Positions 1 through 7,755 of a stretch of DNA of 64,000 nucleotides are shown here, one piece after another; the first letter of the stretch is position 1, and the number at the start of each line of letters is the position of its first letter. The notes below the pieces were generated by a model that made no database searches, was not told where the DNA came from, and saw only the letters and a list, made by a program, of their open reading frames with translations. The DNA is from Algisphaera agarilytica (GTDB taxonomy: Bacteria; Planctomycetota; Phycisphaerae; Phycisphaerales; Phycisphaeraceae), in NCBI RefSeq assembly GCF_014207595.1, contig NZ_JACHGY010000001.1, forward strand, positions 434,001 to 498,000, given 5' to 3'. The position numbers and the translations under genes are program-made.

Positions 1-32
1 ACATCAAGCTGTTCCGTAAAAAGAACAAGTAA
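1..32 (+). CDS. 3' end of a small basic protein, possibly ribosomal protein L32 (partial)
   Basis: Only the last nine codons are in the window; they read IKLFRKKNK followed by TAA. The lysine-rich end suits a small ribosomal protein, and rpmF (L32) is the usual gene directly upstream of plsX in many bacteria. That neighbour argument is the main reason for the suggestion; the visible residues do not identify the family. The gap to the plsX start is about 100 bp. Confidence 0.4.
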   Translation, partial: IKLFRKKNK

Positions 33-131
33 ACTCTTGTCGTGTTCCCGGCATTCGGCCGGGATGGTCTCGGGCGATCGGGGGGATGTACGGCTCCGAG
101 TTGCCCGCTGAACCCCCTCGGAGTTTCTCCT

Positions 132-1169
132 GTGCGAATTGCGCTTGACGTCATGGGCGGCGACAACGCCCCCGACGCGATCCTGGATGGCGGGCTGAAC
201 GCCGCGGAAGTCTTGTCCGATGACGACCAATTGGTCCTGATCGGCGACGAAGAAATTATCCGCGAAGGCCTCCGCGAAGCCGGGCTCCACAACGACTCCC
301 GCTTCGTCATCGAAGCCACCACCCAAGTCATCGAGATGGGCGACTCGCCCGTCACCGCTTTGCGTGCAAAGCCCGACAGCTCCATCGTCAAGATGGGTTG
401 GCTCGGCAGCGCCAAGAAAGCCAAAGACCAACACTGCCAGGCGATCATCTCCGCCGGCAACACCGGTGCCTGTGTCGCCGCGGCCCAGATGTCGATGCGT
501 CGCCTCCCCGGCGTCCACCGCCCGGGCATCGCGATCGTCCTGCCGACCTTCCACGGCCCGGTCGTGGTCTGCGACGTGGGCGCAAACCCCGAGCCCAAGC
601 CGTCGCACCTCTACCAGTACTCGATCATGGCTGGCGTCTACGCCGAGAAAGTCCTGGGCATCGAGAACCCTAAGGTCGGCGTGATGAACATCGGCGGCGA
701 AGAGGGCAAGGGCACCCCCCTGGTCAAGGAAACCAGCCGACTCTGCCGCGAAGACGAAACGCTCAACTACGCCGGCAACGTCGAAGGACGTGAGCTGTTC
801 AACGGCAAGGCGAACGTCGTCGTGACCGAAGGCTTCACCGGCAACGTTGTGCTGAAGCTGGCCGAGGGTTTGAGCGCCGGCATCTTCCAGACGATCACCC
901 GCGAGGCGATGGAGATCGACATGGACCTGGCCATGCGGTTCGAGCCCGTGGTCAAGAGCATCTACAAGAAGCACGACTACCACGAGTACGGCGGCGCCCC
1001 CCTCTTGGGTGCCAACGGCTTGTGCATGATCTGTCACGGCAGCTCCGAGGCCCGCACGATCACCAACGCGATCAAGAAGGCCAAGATGTATCACGAGCTG
1101 AAGGTCAACGACGCCATCATCGAAGCGCTGGCCGAGCACGAAGGCGGCGAGAAATCTGGGGATCAGTGA
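132..1169 (+). CDS. plsX: Phosphate acyltransferase PlsX
   Basis: PlsX converts acyl-ACP and phosphate to acyl-phosphate, the acyl donor for the PlsY glycerol-3-phosphate acyltransferase, and so links fatty-acid synthesis to phospholipid synthesis. The N-terminus ALDVMGGDNAP, the internal ISAGNTGA segment and GGAPLLG near the C-terminus are family signatures. An upstream in-frame ATG at 42 would add 30 residues with no family match. I chose the GTG at 132 because CGGAG lies 8 bp upstream and the family sequence starts there, giving 345 aa, a normal length. It heads plsX-fabH-fabD-fabG-acpP-fabF, and its TGA is 1 bp from the fabH ATG. Confidence 0.95.
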   Translation: MRIALDVMGGDNAPDAILDGGLNAAEVLSDDDQLVLIGDEEIIREGLREAGLHNDSRFVIEATTQVIEMGDSPVTALRAKPDSSIVKMGWLGSAKKAKDQHCQAIISAGNTGACVAAAQMSMRRLPGVHRPGIAIVLPTFHGPVVVCDVGANPEPKPSHLYQYSIMAGVYAEKVLGIENPKVGVMNIGGEEGKGTPLVKETSRLCREDETLNYAGNVEGRELFNGKANVVVTEGFTGNVVLKLAEGLSAGIFQTITREAMEIDMDLAMRFEPVVKSIYKKHDYHEYGGAPLLGANGLCMICHGSSEARTITNAIKKAKMYHELKVNDAIIEALAEHEGGEKSGDQ

Positions 1170-1170
1170 G

Positions 1171-2175
1171 ATGACCGAGCGTGGCAAGCCCCGAGCCAAG
1201 GGCGTAGCAATCGTGGGGACCGGCGTCTCGCTGCCCGACAAAGTCCTGACCAACGACGACCTGGCCAAGATCGTCGACACCAACGACGAGTGGATCACCC
1301 AACGCACCGGCATCAAGACCCGGCGCATTGTCGATAGCGATACCAACGTCCGCGATCTCGCGCGTGACGCCTTGCAGTCGGCCCTCGACGACGCCAAGCT
1401 CCCGGCGACCGAGCTCGACCTGGTCATCCTCGCCACGATCACGCCCGAGATGGTCTGCCCGAACACCGCCGCCCGCGTGGTTGCGGAACTCGGTGCCGCC
1501 CCCGCCGGCGCGATGGACCTCTCCGCCGCGTGCTCGGGTTTTGTGTATGCCCTGAACGTCGCGTCGAGCCTGATCGAGACCGGGCAGTACAAGACCATCG
1601 GTGTCGTGGGGGCCGAGACGCTGTCGAAGATCGTGGACTACGAAGACCGCCGGACGTGCATTCTGTTTGGCGACGGCGCGGGCGCCGCAGTAGTCACCGC
1701 CGTGGACGACCCGACGCGTGGCTGCCTGCACCAGTCGATGCACTCCAACGGGAACCTGTGGGGCGAGCTCTACGTGCCCGAGCAGGACGCCCACCTCCCC
1801 GAGAACAACACCTTCACCGGCGCGTTCAACACGCTGCAGATGAACGGCCGCGAGGTCTACAAGTTCGCCGTGACCACCACGTCCAAGATGATGCAGCAAA
1901 CCCTCGACGCGGCGGGCGTCAAGGCCGAAGACCTGGCGCTGGTCGTGTCGCACCAATCCAACAAACGCATCCTCGAGTCGGCCCGCGACCGCTTCGGCCT
2001 GCCCGAGGACAAGCTGTACATCAACATCGACCGCTTCGGCAACACCTCCGCCGCCAGCGCCCCCATCTGCCTGCACGAAGCGTACGAGCAAGGCAAAATC
2101 AAAGAAGGCGACCTCGTGTTGTTCTGCGCCATCGGCGGCGGGATGACGTGGACCACGTCGCTGTGGCGGATGTAG
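1171..2175 (+). CDS. fabH: 3-oxoacyl-ACP synthase III FabH
   Basis: FabH starts fatty-acid elongation by condensing acetyl-CoA with malonyl-ACP. The 334-residue product has the full catalytic triad of the KAS III family: Cys121 in SAACSGF, His261 in VVSHQSNKR and Asn291 in RFGNTSAAS. The ATG follows the plsX stop by 1 bp, so the two genes are very likely translationally coupled. The length is slightly above the typical 317-330 residues because of a short basic N-terminus. It ends in TAG, which shows that amber is used as a normal stop in this genome. Confidence 0.96.
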   Translation: MTERGKPRAKGVAIVGTGVSLPDKVLTNDDLAKIVDTNDEWITQRTGIKTRRIVDSDTNVRDLARDALQSALDDAKLPATELDLVILATITPEMVCPNTAARVVAELGAAPAGAMDLSAACSGFVYALNVASSLIETGQYKTIGVVGAETLSKIVDYEDRRTCILFGDGAGAAVVTAVDDPTRGCLHQSMHSNGNLWGELYVPEQDAHLPENNTFTGAFNTLQMNGREVYKFAVTTTSKMMQQTLDAAGVKAEDLALVVSHQSNKRILESARDRFGLPEDKLYINIDRFGNTSAASAPICLHEAYEQGKIKEGDLVLFCAIGGGMTWTTSLWRM

Positions 2176-2232
2176 ATCCATCAAGGAGGGGGTTGGGGCT
2201 TGGCTCCAACCAAAAAGAACGGAGTCAGAATT

Positions 2233-3150
2233 ATGAGCGATCAGACAACACTGCTGTGTCCTGGACAAGGCGCCCAAGCCGTCGGTATGGGTAAAGGTTG
2301 GTTCGACGCCTTCCCCGTCGCGGCTCAAACTTTCGCCGCCGCCGATGACGCGCTTGGCTTCTCGCTCAGCGGCCTCTGCTTCGAGGGCCCGGCCGAGCAA
2401 CTCAACCGCACCGACATGGCCCAGTGCGCGATCTACACCGCGTCGGTCGCCTGCTTCCAGGCCCTGCTTGAGTCCGGCGAAGTCGGCACCTTCACCGCGA
2501 CCGCCGGCCTCAGCCTCGGCGAGTTCACCGCCCTGCACCTCGCCGGCGCGTACGATTTCGTTGAAGGCCTCAACCTCGTCAAGCTGCGTGGCCAAGCCAT
2601 GCAAGACGCCGCCGAGGCCAGCGAAGGCTCGATGGTTGCCGTCACCGGCGACGTCACCGAAGACGCCATCAACGAGCTCTGCGACAAGGCACGCGGCGAC
2701 TCGGTCCTGGTCCCCGCCAACTTCAACTCGCCGATGCAGGTCGTCGTCAGCGGCTCGGTCGATGCCTGCGAGCGTGCGGTCGACGTCGCCAGCGAGATGG
2801 GCTTCAAGCCCACGCCGCTCACCGTCGCCGGCGCGTTCCACAGCCCGCTCATGCAGCCCGCCGCCGACCGCCTCAGCGAAGCGCTCGACAAGGTCCAGTG
2901 GAACACGCCCAACGTCCCGGTGATCTCCAACGTCACCGGCGAGCCGCACGACATCAACGACGTCGACTCGATCAAGGCCAACCTCGTCGCCCAGCTCACC
3001 AGCCCCGTGCGGTGGAGCCAGTCGATGCAGTGGGCCGCCGCCAACCTGCCCGGCCGCTACGTCGAGCTGGCCCCGGGTAAAGTGTTGTCCGGCCTGATGC
3101 GCCGCATCGACCGCGGCACCAAAGTCGAAAACTTCAACGAACCCAAATAA
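2233..3150 (+). CDS. fabD: Malonyl-CoA:ACP transacylase FabD
   Basis: FabD loads malonyl groups onto ACP. The nucleophile Ser94 lies in GLSLGEF and the catalytic His203 in GAFHSPLM; the N-terminal LLCPGQGAQ motif is also typical. An upstream in-frame ATG at 2200 exists, but the ATG at 2233 has GGAG 8 bp upstream and matches the family start, giving 305 aa. It lies 57 bp after fabH. A 90-bp inverted repeat (3158-3250) separates it from fabG, so co-transcription with fabG may be modulated there. Confidence 0.95.
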   Translation: MSDQTTLLCPGQGAQAVGMGKGWFDAFPVAAQTFAAADDALGFSLSGLCFEGPAEQLNRTDMAQCAIYTASVACFQALLESGEVGTFTATAGLSLGEFTALHLAGAYDFVEGLNLVKLRGQAMQDAAEASEGSMVAVTGDVTEDAINELCDKARGDSVLVPANFNSPMQVVVSGSVDACERAVDVASEMGFKPTPLTVAGAFHSPLMQPAADRLSEALDKVQWNTPNVPVISNVTGEPHDINDVDSIKANLVAQLTSPVRWSQSMQWAAANLPGRYVELAPGKVLSGLMRRIDRGTKVENFNEPK

Positions 3151-3157
3151 AACCAAC

Positions 3158-3250
3158 CACGAAGACGCGAAGGCTCAAAGACACGAAGAAGAGCCGTAAT
3201 AGTTTTGAACCTAAACCGGATAGATTTCTTTGTGCCTTCGCGTCTTCGTG
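3158..3250. repeat. Intergenic inverted repeat, CACGAAG family, copy 1
   Basis: The left arm (3158-3180) begins CACGAAGACGCGAAGGC and the right arm (3228-3250) is its reverse complement with one mismatch in 23. The arms are built from near-repeated GAAG/CAAAG words. It sits between fabD and fabG. A diverged relative lies at 48149-48287, so this is a dispersed element rather than a local terminator; there is no T-run after it. Confidence 0.85.
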
Positions 3251-3285
3251 CCTTCGTGATTAACACGCCTGAATGAAAGACCACC

Positions 3286-4035
3286 ATGACTGACTCCACC
3301 CAGCAACGCGTCGCCATCGTCACCGGCGCTTCCCGCGGCATCGGCGCCGCCATCGCCAAGGCCCTCGCCGCCGACGGCAAGCACGTCGTCTGCGTCGCCC
3401 GCAACGCCGAGAAGCTCGAAGCCGTCAAGGCCGAGATCGAAGCCGCTGGCGGTGCCGCCTCGGTCAAGACCTGCGACATCTCCGATTCCCAGTCCATCAT
3501 CGACCTCATCGAGGGCGTCGCCGAGGAACACGGCCGCCTCGACATCCTGGTCAACAACGCCGGCATCACCAAGGACAACCTGCTGATGCGGATGACCGAC
3601 GAAGAGTTCGACGACGTCATCCAGACCAACCTCCGCAGCGTCTTCGTCGCCTGCCGCGCCGCGGCCCGCACCATGGTCCGCGGCAAGTTCGGTCGGGTGA
3701 TCAACCTCGGCAGCGTCTCGGGCGTCGTCGGCAACGCCGGCCAGGCGAACTACGCCGCCGCCAAGGCCGGCCTCGCGGGCTTCACCAAGTCCTTCGGCAA
3801 GGAACTGGGCAAGAAAAACATCACCGCCAACGTCGTCGCCCCCGGCTTCATCGAAACCGACATGACCGACGTCCTCCCCGACAAGATCAAGGACGGCGTC
3901 AAGCTCGCCACCGCCGTGGGCCGCATGGGCCAGCCCGAAGAGATCGCCGCCGCCGTGGCCTTCCTCGCCTCCGACGGCGCCAGCTACGTCACCGGCCAGG
4001 TCCTCGCCGTCGACGGCGGCATGACCATGAGCTAA
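3286..4035 (+). CDS. fabG: 3-oxoacyl-ACP reductase FabG
   Basis: FabG is the NADPH-dependent ketoreductase of fatty-acid elongation and a classical short-chain dehydrogenase. The 249-aa product has the TGASRGIG cofactor loop (residues 13-20), NNAG (90-93), and the catalytic Ser143, Tyr156 and Lys160 (YAAAK). The C-terminal LAVDGGMTMS is typical of FabG. The gene lies inside the fab cluster between fabD and acpP, which favours the fatty-acid role over other SDR functions. Confidence 0.94.
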   Translation: MTDSTQQRVAIVTGASRGIGAAIAKALAADGKHVVCVARNAEKLEAVKAEIEAAGGAASVKTCDISDSQSIIDLIEGVAEEHGRLDILVNNAGITKDNLLMRMTDEEFDDVIQTNLRSVFVACRAAARTMVRGKFGRVINLGSVSGVVGNAGQANYAAAKAGLAGFTKSFGKELGKKNITANVVAPGFIETDMTDVLPDKIKDGVKLATAVGRMGQPEEIAAAVAFLASDGASYVTGQVLAVDGGMTMS

Positions 4036-4194
4036 GGCCGTCCCCCACCCCCCTCGGCTGGCACAAATCCGCCCGTAAAGCTATATTTCTGATCTGTTAA
4101 TCGCGGCCTGCACCGCTGCACCTACACCTGACCCCCGGAACACCCGGGACCCCGACACCCCCGGAATCCCGGACATCAATTAGGAGCCGACACC

Positions 4195-4440
4195 ATGGAC
4201 GAATCTGAAATCAAAGAGAAGGTCATCGCGATCGTCGCCGAGCAAATGGGCGTCGAAAAGGGCGAGATCTCCCTCGAGACCAACTTCGTGAACGACCTCA
4301 ACGCCGACAGCCTCGACACCGTCGAGCTCGTCATGGAATTCGAAGACGAATTCGAAACCTCCATCCCCGATGAAGAAGCCGAGAAGATCCAAACCGTGGG
4401 TCAGGCCGTCGACTTCATCAAGGAAAACATGGACAAGTAA
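4195..4440 (+). CDS. acpP: Acyl carrier protein
   Basis: This 81-residue acidic protein carries the growing acyl chain on a 4'-phosphopantetheine attached to Ser39 in the NADSLD motif. Helix II after that motif ([12 protein letters not shown]) is typical of bacterial ACP. The start ATG has AGGAG about 10 bp upstream. The 160-bp gap after fabG leaves room for a separate promoter, as expected for a highly expressed ACP. Confidence 0.96.
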   Translation: MDESEIKEKVIAIVAEQMGVEKGEISLETNFVNDLNADSLDTVELVMEFEDEFETSIPDEEAEKIQTVGQAVDFIKENMDK

Positions 4441-4549
4441 TCCAGCCTCGGCTGGCTCACCCCCTCGGCCCGCCCCGCGGTGATGATGTGTTCGGCATCG
4501 GGTTCAAGGTCGCACGGCTACAATGTGAGCCTCGGCCCCGCCCCGCCGA

Positions 4550-4573
4550 CCGCCCCACCACCCGGGGCGGTTT
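4550..4573 (+). terminator. Possible terminator or hairpin after acpP
   Basis: CCGCCCC pairs with GGGGCGG across a 7-nt loop and is followed by TTTGT. The T-run is short, so it may be a weak terminator or an mRNA-stabilising hairpin between acpP and fabF. Confidence 0.4.
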
Positions 4574-4655
4574 GTATCTGGCAATGTCCGCCCGGCTCCA
4601 CGGTTGCAACCCAACCCAATACGAACCGAGGCACCCCCGCTTCCCTTTCCCCTGA

Positions 4656-5909
4656 ATGCTTATGAGCGATCGACGTGTAGTCATCACCGGGCTCGGCTGG
4701 GTCACCAGCATGGGCAACGACGTCAACGACGTCTGGCAGCAACTCCTGAACGGCACCAGCGGCATCAAGACCGTCACCCGTTTCGACACCACCGAATACC
4801 CCGTGAAGTTCGGCGGCGAGTGCACCGAATGGGACGGCCCACCGCAAATGGACCCGCCCAACCGCAAGCAAGCGACCAAGAAGATGGACCGCTTCGCCCA
4901 GTTCGCCGTCAGCGCTGCCATCGACGCGGTCAACGACGCCGGCATCGACTTCGCCAGCGAAAACCCCTGGCGCTGCGGCTCGATCATCGGCACCGGCATC
5001 GGCGGCATGGAAGAGTTCTGCGGCGGCTACCGCAAGCTCATCGCCAAGGGCCCGTCACGCGTCAGCCCGTTCATGGTGCCCAAGCTCATGTGCAACGCCG
5101 GCTCGGGCAACGTCTCGATCCACTTCGGCATCAAGGGCCCCAACTCCGCCGTCGCCTCCGCCTGCGCCTCCGCCGCCCACGCCATCGGTGAGGCCGTCGA
5201 GTGCATCCGCCACGACGCCGCCGACGTCATGATCACCGGCGGCTCCGAAGCCGCGCTCAACGACCTGGGCATGGCCTGCTTCGTCGCTCTCAAAGCCCTC
5301 TCGAAACGCAACGACGCCATCACCGAGGCCTCCCGCCCCTGGGACGCCGACCGCGACGGCTTCGTCCTCTCCGAGGGTGCCGGCATCATCCTCCTCGAGG
5401 AATACGAACACGCCAAAGCCCGCGGCGCCAAGATCTACGGCGAGCTCAAGGGCTTCGGCCAATCCGCCGACGGCTCCCACATCACCGCCCCGCTCGAAGA
5501 CGGCGCCGGTGCCTCCCACGCCATGAACCAGGCCCTCGCCGACGCCGGCCTGAGCCCCAGCGACATCGGCTACATCAACGCTCACGGCACCTCCACCGGC
5601 CTGGGCGACCTCGCCGAGACCCGCGCCATCCAAAAGTCCTTCGGCGAAGACACCAAGATACCCGTGTCCTCCACCAAGTCCATGACCGGCCACACCCTCG
5701 GCGCCTCCGGCGGCATCGAAGCCGTCATCCTCGCCAAGGTCCTTGAGACCGGCAAAGTCCCCCCCACCATCAACCTCCATAACCCCAGCGAAGGCTGCAC
5801 CCTCGACTACGTCCCCAACGAAGCCCGCGACCTGGAAGTCACCCACGCCATGTCCAACAGCTTCGGCTTCGGCGGACACAACGTGAGCCTCGTGATGAGC
5901 AAGGTGTGA
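4656..5909 (+). CDS. fabF: 3-oxoacyl-ACP synthase II FabF
   Basis: FabF carries out the elongating condensation of acyl-ACP with malonyl-ACP. The 417-aa product has the KAS II catalytic set: Cys170 in ASACASAAH, His310 in NAHGTST and His346 in KSMTGHTLGASGG, plus SNSFGFGGHN near the C-terminus. The start could also be the ATG at 4662 (MSDRRVVITG); neither has a clear Shine-Dalgarno, and 4656 is kept for length. It is the last gene of the fab cluster and is followed by a strong terminator at 5965-5995. Confidence 0.95.
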   Translation: MLMSDRRVVITGLGWVTSMGNDVNDVWQQLLNGTSGIKTVTRFDTTEYPVKFGGECTEWDGPPQMDPPNRKQATKKMDRFAQFAVSAAIDAVNDAGIDFASENPWRCGSIIGTGIGGMEEFCGGYRKLIAKGPSRVSPFMVPKLMCNAGSGNVSIHFGIKGPNSAVASACASAAHAIGEAVECIRHDAADVMITGGSEAALNDLGMACFVALKALSKRNDAITEASRPWDADRDGFVLSEGAGIILLEEYEHAKARGAKIYGELKGFGQSADGSHITAPLEDGAGASHAMNQALADAGLSPSDIGYINAHGTSTGLGDLAETRAIQKSFGEDTKIPVSSTKSMTGHTLGASGGIEAVILAKVLETGKVPPTINLHNPSEGCTLDYVPNEARDLEVTHAMSNSFGFGGHNVSLVMSKV

Positions 5910-5964
5910 AGCAGGGAGTTGGGAGTAGGCAGTAGGGAGTAGGAAAACCAAACACAAACCAAAG

Positions 5965-5995
5965 CCCGCGGATGGCAACGCCTTCCGCGGGTTTT
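5965..5995 (+). terminator. Rho-independent terminator after fabF
   Basis: CCCGCGGA and TCCGCGGG form an 8-bp stem, with a further GGC/GCC pairing inside the loop, followed by TTTTCG. It lies between fabF and the convergent SIR2-like gene. Confidence 0.8.
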
Positions 5996-6015
5996 CGTTT
6001 GCCGAACTGTCAATA

Positions 6016-6945
6016 TCAAGTTAAAGGGACTTCATTCTGCACAATACCCAAGGCATCAGAATCAACAAATCGTTGTGCCAAATGTTTAATCCCTTTCCGG
6101 GACAGGTAACTTGCCGCACGAGATTCAACAGGCTTTGGAAGTGAGAGAGCACTCGAGCAAACCGATAAATTATTCGAACATTCCTCCCAAGGCAGTTGCT
6201 CAATATTCTCCTTGTTCCAGCCAAAGCCAAGAACAAATATCCGCTTAGCCCATACAAACCAATTTCCAAGCTCTGAACTATCTTGGCGACTCCGTTCAGT
6301 CTCTGCGATAGTCCGAATACTCTCTGCAGACTTATTTATTGCATTCATCTGGTTGTAGGGGGAAGCGTGTCTTCGTATCCGCCCAAGCTCTTGAAGGTGA
6401 CCGTAAACGTGATGAACGGGAAACGGTGAGAATTCTTCCTGGTCATCGATCCCGTATTCAGCTTTAAACTTGTAATCTTGAAATCGCTCAATAAGCGTGT
6501 CGTAATTGAATGTAACAAACCGCACCTGATTCTTCGCAACCAACTCATTCACGTTTCGGCAATCTTCAGACATACGGTTAAACAAATATTGCATCCAATC
6601 GCCTTTAATTGGACCTGCCGCAGCTATCATGCTCTCGCTCTCCAATTGCTTGCCAATTAGCACACCAGCGAGAATTTTTTTTGCGTACACACCGAATTTC
6701 TCGCCATTATCGCTCGAATACAAGAACTGATCGATTGAATCGCATTTAGAAGAACTGAACCTCTCAATCAGAGTGTCAACAGCTATGCGTTCTGGGTCTT
6801 CTCCCCAGATATCATGATTCCGCGAGCGTTTAAACACACTCCAGCCATTTTGTATGATCTGACCCCTCAGAGCCAGGGTCGATGGCATCGAATAAGGGAT
6901 ACTTGCGCCTGCACCAATGATAAATAGCGTGGGCTCTTCAATCAT
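6016..6945 (-). CDS. SIR2-like domain protein in a low-GC segment
   Basis: The 309-aa product has the hallmarks of the divergent SIR2-like families: a nucleotide-loop motif FIIGAGAS (residues 9-15), FVTFNYDT (143-150, with the usual Asn147 and Asp149), HHVYGHL (178-184, supplying the His expected near the catalytic position) and VLGFGWNKEN (238-247). Relatives include NADases of anti-phage systems, but also proteins of unknown role, so the activity is an inference. There is no signal peptide or membrane segment. The gene is much poorer in GC (roughly mid-40s percent by eye) than its neighbours, which suggests recent transfer. No obvious partner gene adjoins it. Confidence 0.72.
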   Translation of the reverse strand: MIEEPTLFIIGAGASIPYSMPSTLALRGQIIQNGWSVFKRSRNHDIWGEDPERIAVDTLIERFSSSKCDSIDQFLYSSDNGEKFGVYAKKILAGVLIGKQLESESMIAAAGPIKGDWMQYLFNRMSEDCRNVNELVAKNQVRFVTFNYDTLIERFQDYKFKAEYGIDDQEEFSPFPVHHVYGHLQELGRIRRHASPYNQMNAINKSAESIRTIAETERSRQDSSELGNWFVWAKRIFVLGFGWNKENIEQLPWEECSNNLSVCSSALSLPKPVESRAASYLSRKGIKHLAQRFVDSDALGIVQNEVPLT

Positions 6946-7047
6946 TTATGATTACCTTCCCAAGTAAAATACACCCCGAACACTCCCGGCGAATTATTAG
7001 AAGTTATACCTCGTTAATTCAGCATCGCCCAATGGGGAAGAAAACGC

Positions 7048-7140
7048 CGGGTGGCCGGGGCAGTATGCCTCGGAACGGTTGATCGGGATGTCGGGGCTTT
7101 CAGATTCCGGGGCATCGCGATGCTCTGCCCCGGCCACCCG
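7048..7140. repeat. Inverted repeat with perfect 16-bp arms
   Basis: CGGGTGGCCGGGGCAG (7048-7063) is exactly repeated in inverse orientation at 7125-7140. The 61-nt centre includes GGCATCGCGATGC, itself nearly palindromic. There is no T-run, so it looks like a dispersed palindromic element and not a terminator. Confidence 0.8.
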
Positions 7141-7618
7141 AGGTGAGCGACACTTCGGTGCGCACGGCTGTTCACATTCAACTCCCTTCAATCCAAAAAA
7201 TTTTCGCGTGCTACCCAACGGCCCTGCCGCGGTTTGCGAAATCCATCGCCGATTTGGTGCGCACATCTGTGACCTGGCACCCCCTATTGGAGGGGAGGAT
7301 TTTTCGGCACCCCGCGGCGGCGGGACGGTTGCAGGCAAGGACCGTTCCGTGAGATGCGTGGGGAAGGCCGGGCTCGCGTTTTGAAGCGTGGGGGTTTCGG
7401 CGTTCGTCGGTGAGTCACCTTGCCGACAACAGACACGATGGACCGTGGCGTAATCGCGCGGCCACCCCCCGCACGCGGGTCGAGGACGTTGGCTTGAAGT
7501 GAACTTCGCGACACGGGCCGATGCGTGTGGCGGGGTTGAGCCGGGCGTTCGCTCTTTGGCAATTTGGGAATTGGGGGTTGGGGGCTTAGGGGCTTGGACT
7601 GCGTGATGAGCGTTGCTT

Positions 7619-7687
7619 GTAGGTCAGGCATGCTTGCCTGACGCCGGGCAATAGAGACTTCGCGTCAGGCAGGCATGCCTGACCTAC
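7619..7687. repeat. Inverted repeat with 26-bp arms
   Basis: The left arm begins GTAGGTCAGGCATGC (7619-7644) and the right arm (7662-7687) is its reverse complement with one mismatch in 26. The loop is 17 nt. The element lies about 70 bp upstream of the PP2C phosphatase gene. Confidence 0.85.
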
Positions 7688-7755
7688 GGGCTACGAGATC
7701 GTTGGGAATTCGTGGGGGTGTCGTCTTGCGGGAGATGGCGGGCCTATCATGGGGC

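Larger units (their letters stand above)
6946..7755. other. 810-bp stretch without a convincing gene
   Basis: Reading frames here lack family-like sequence and overlap repeats. The stretch holds two inverted repeats (7048-7140 and 7619-7687) and G-rich, low-complexity DNA around 7550-7600. It may be the scar of insertions around the low-GC SIR2-like gene. Confidence 0.6.

Noticed and set aside
1117-3156. A 679-codon open frame on the minus strand opposite fabH and fabD
   Set aside because: It runs antisense to well-matched fab genes and has no family-like sequence; such frames arise from the codon bias of GC-rich genes.
7048-7687. CRISPR-like array in the gene-free stretch
   Set aside because: The repeats are two different inverted repeats, not regularly spaced direct repeats, and no cas gene is near.
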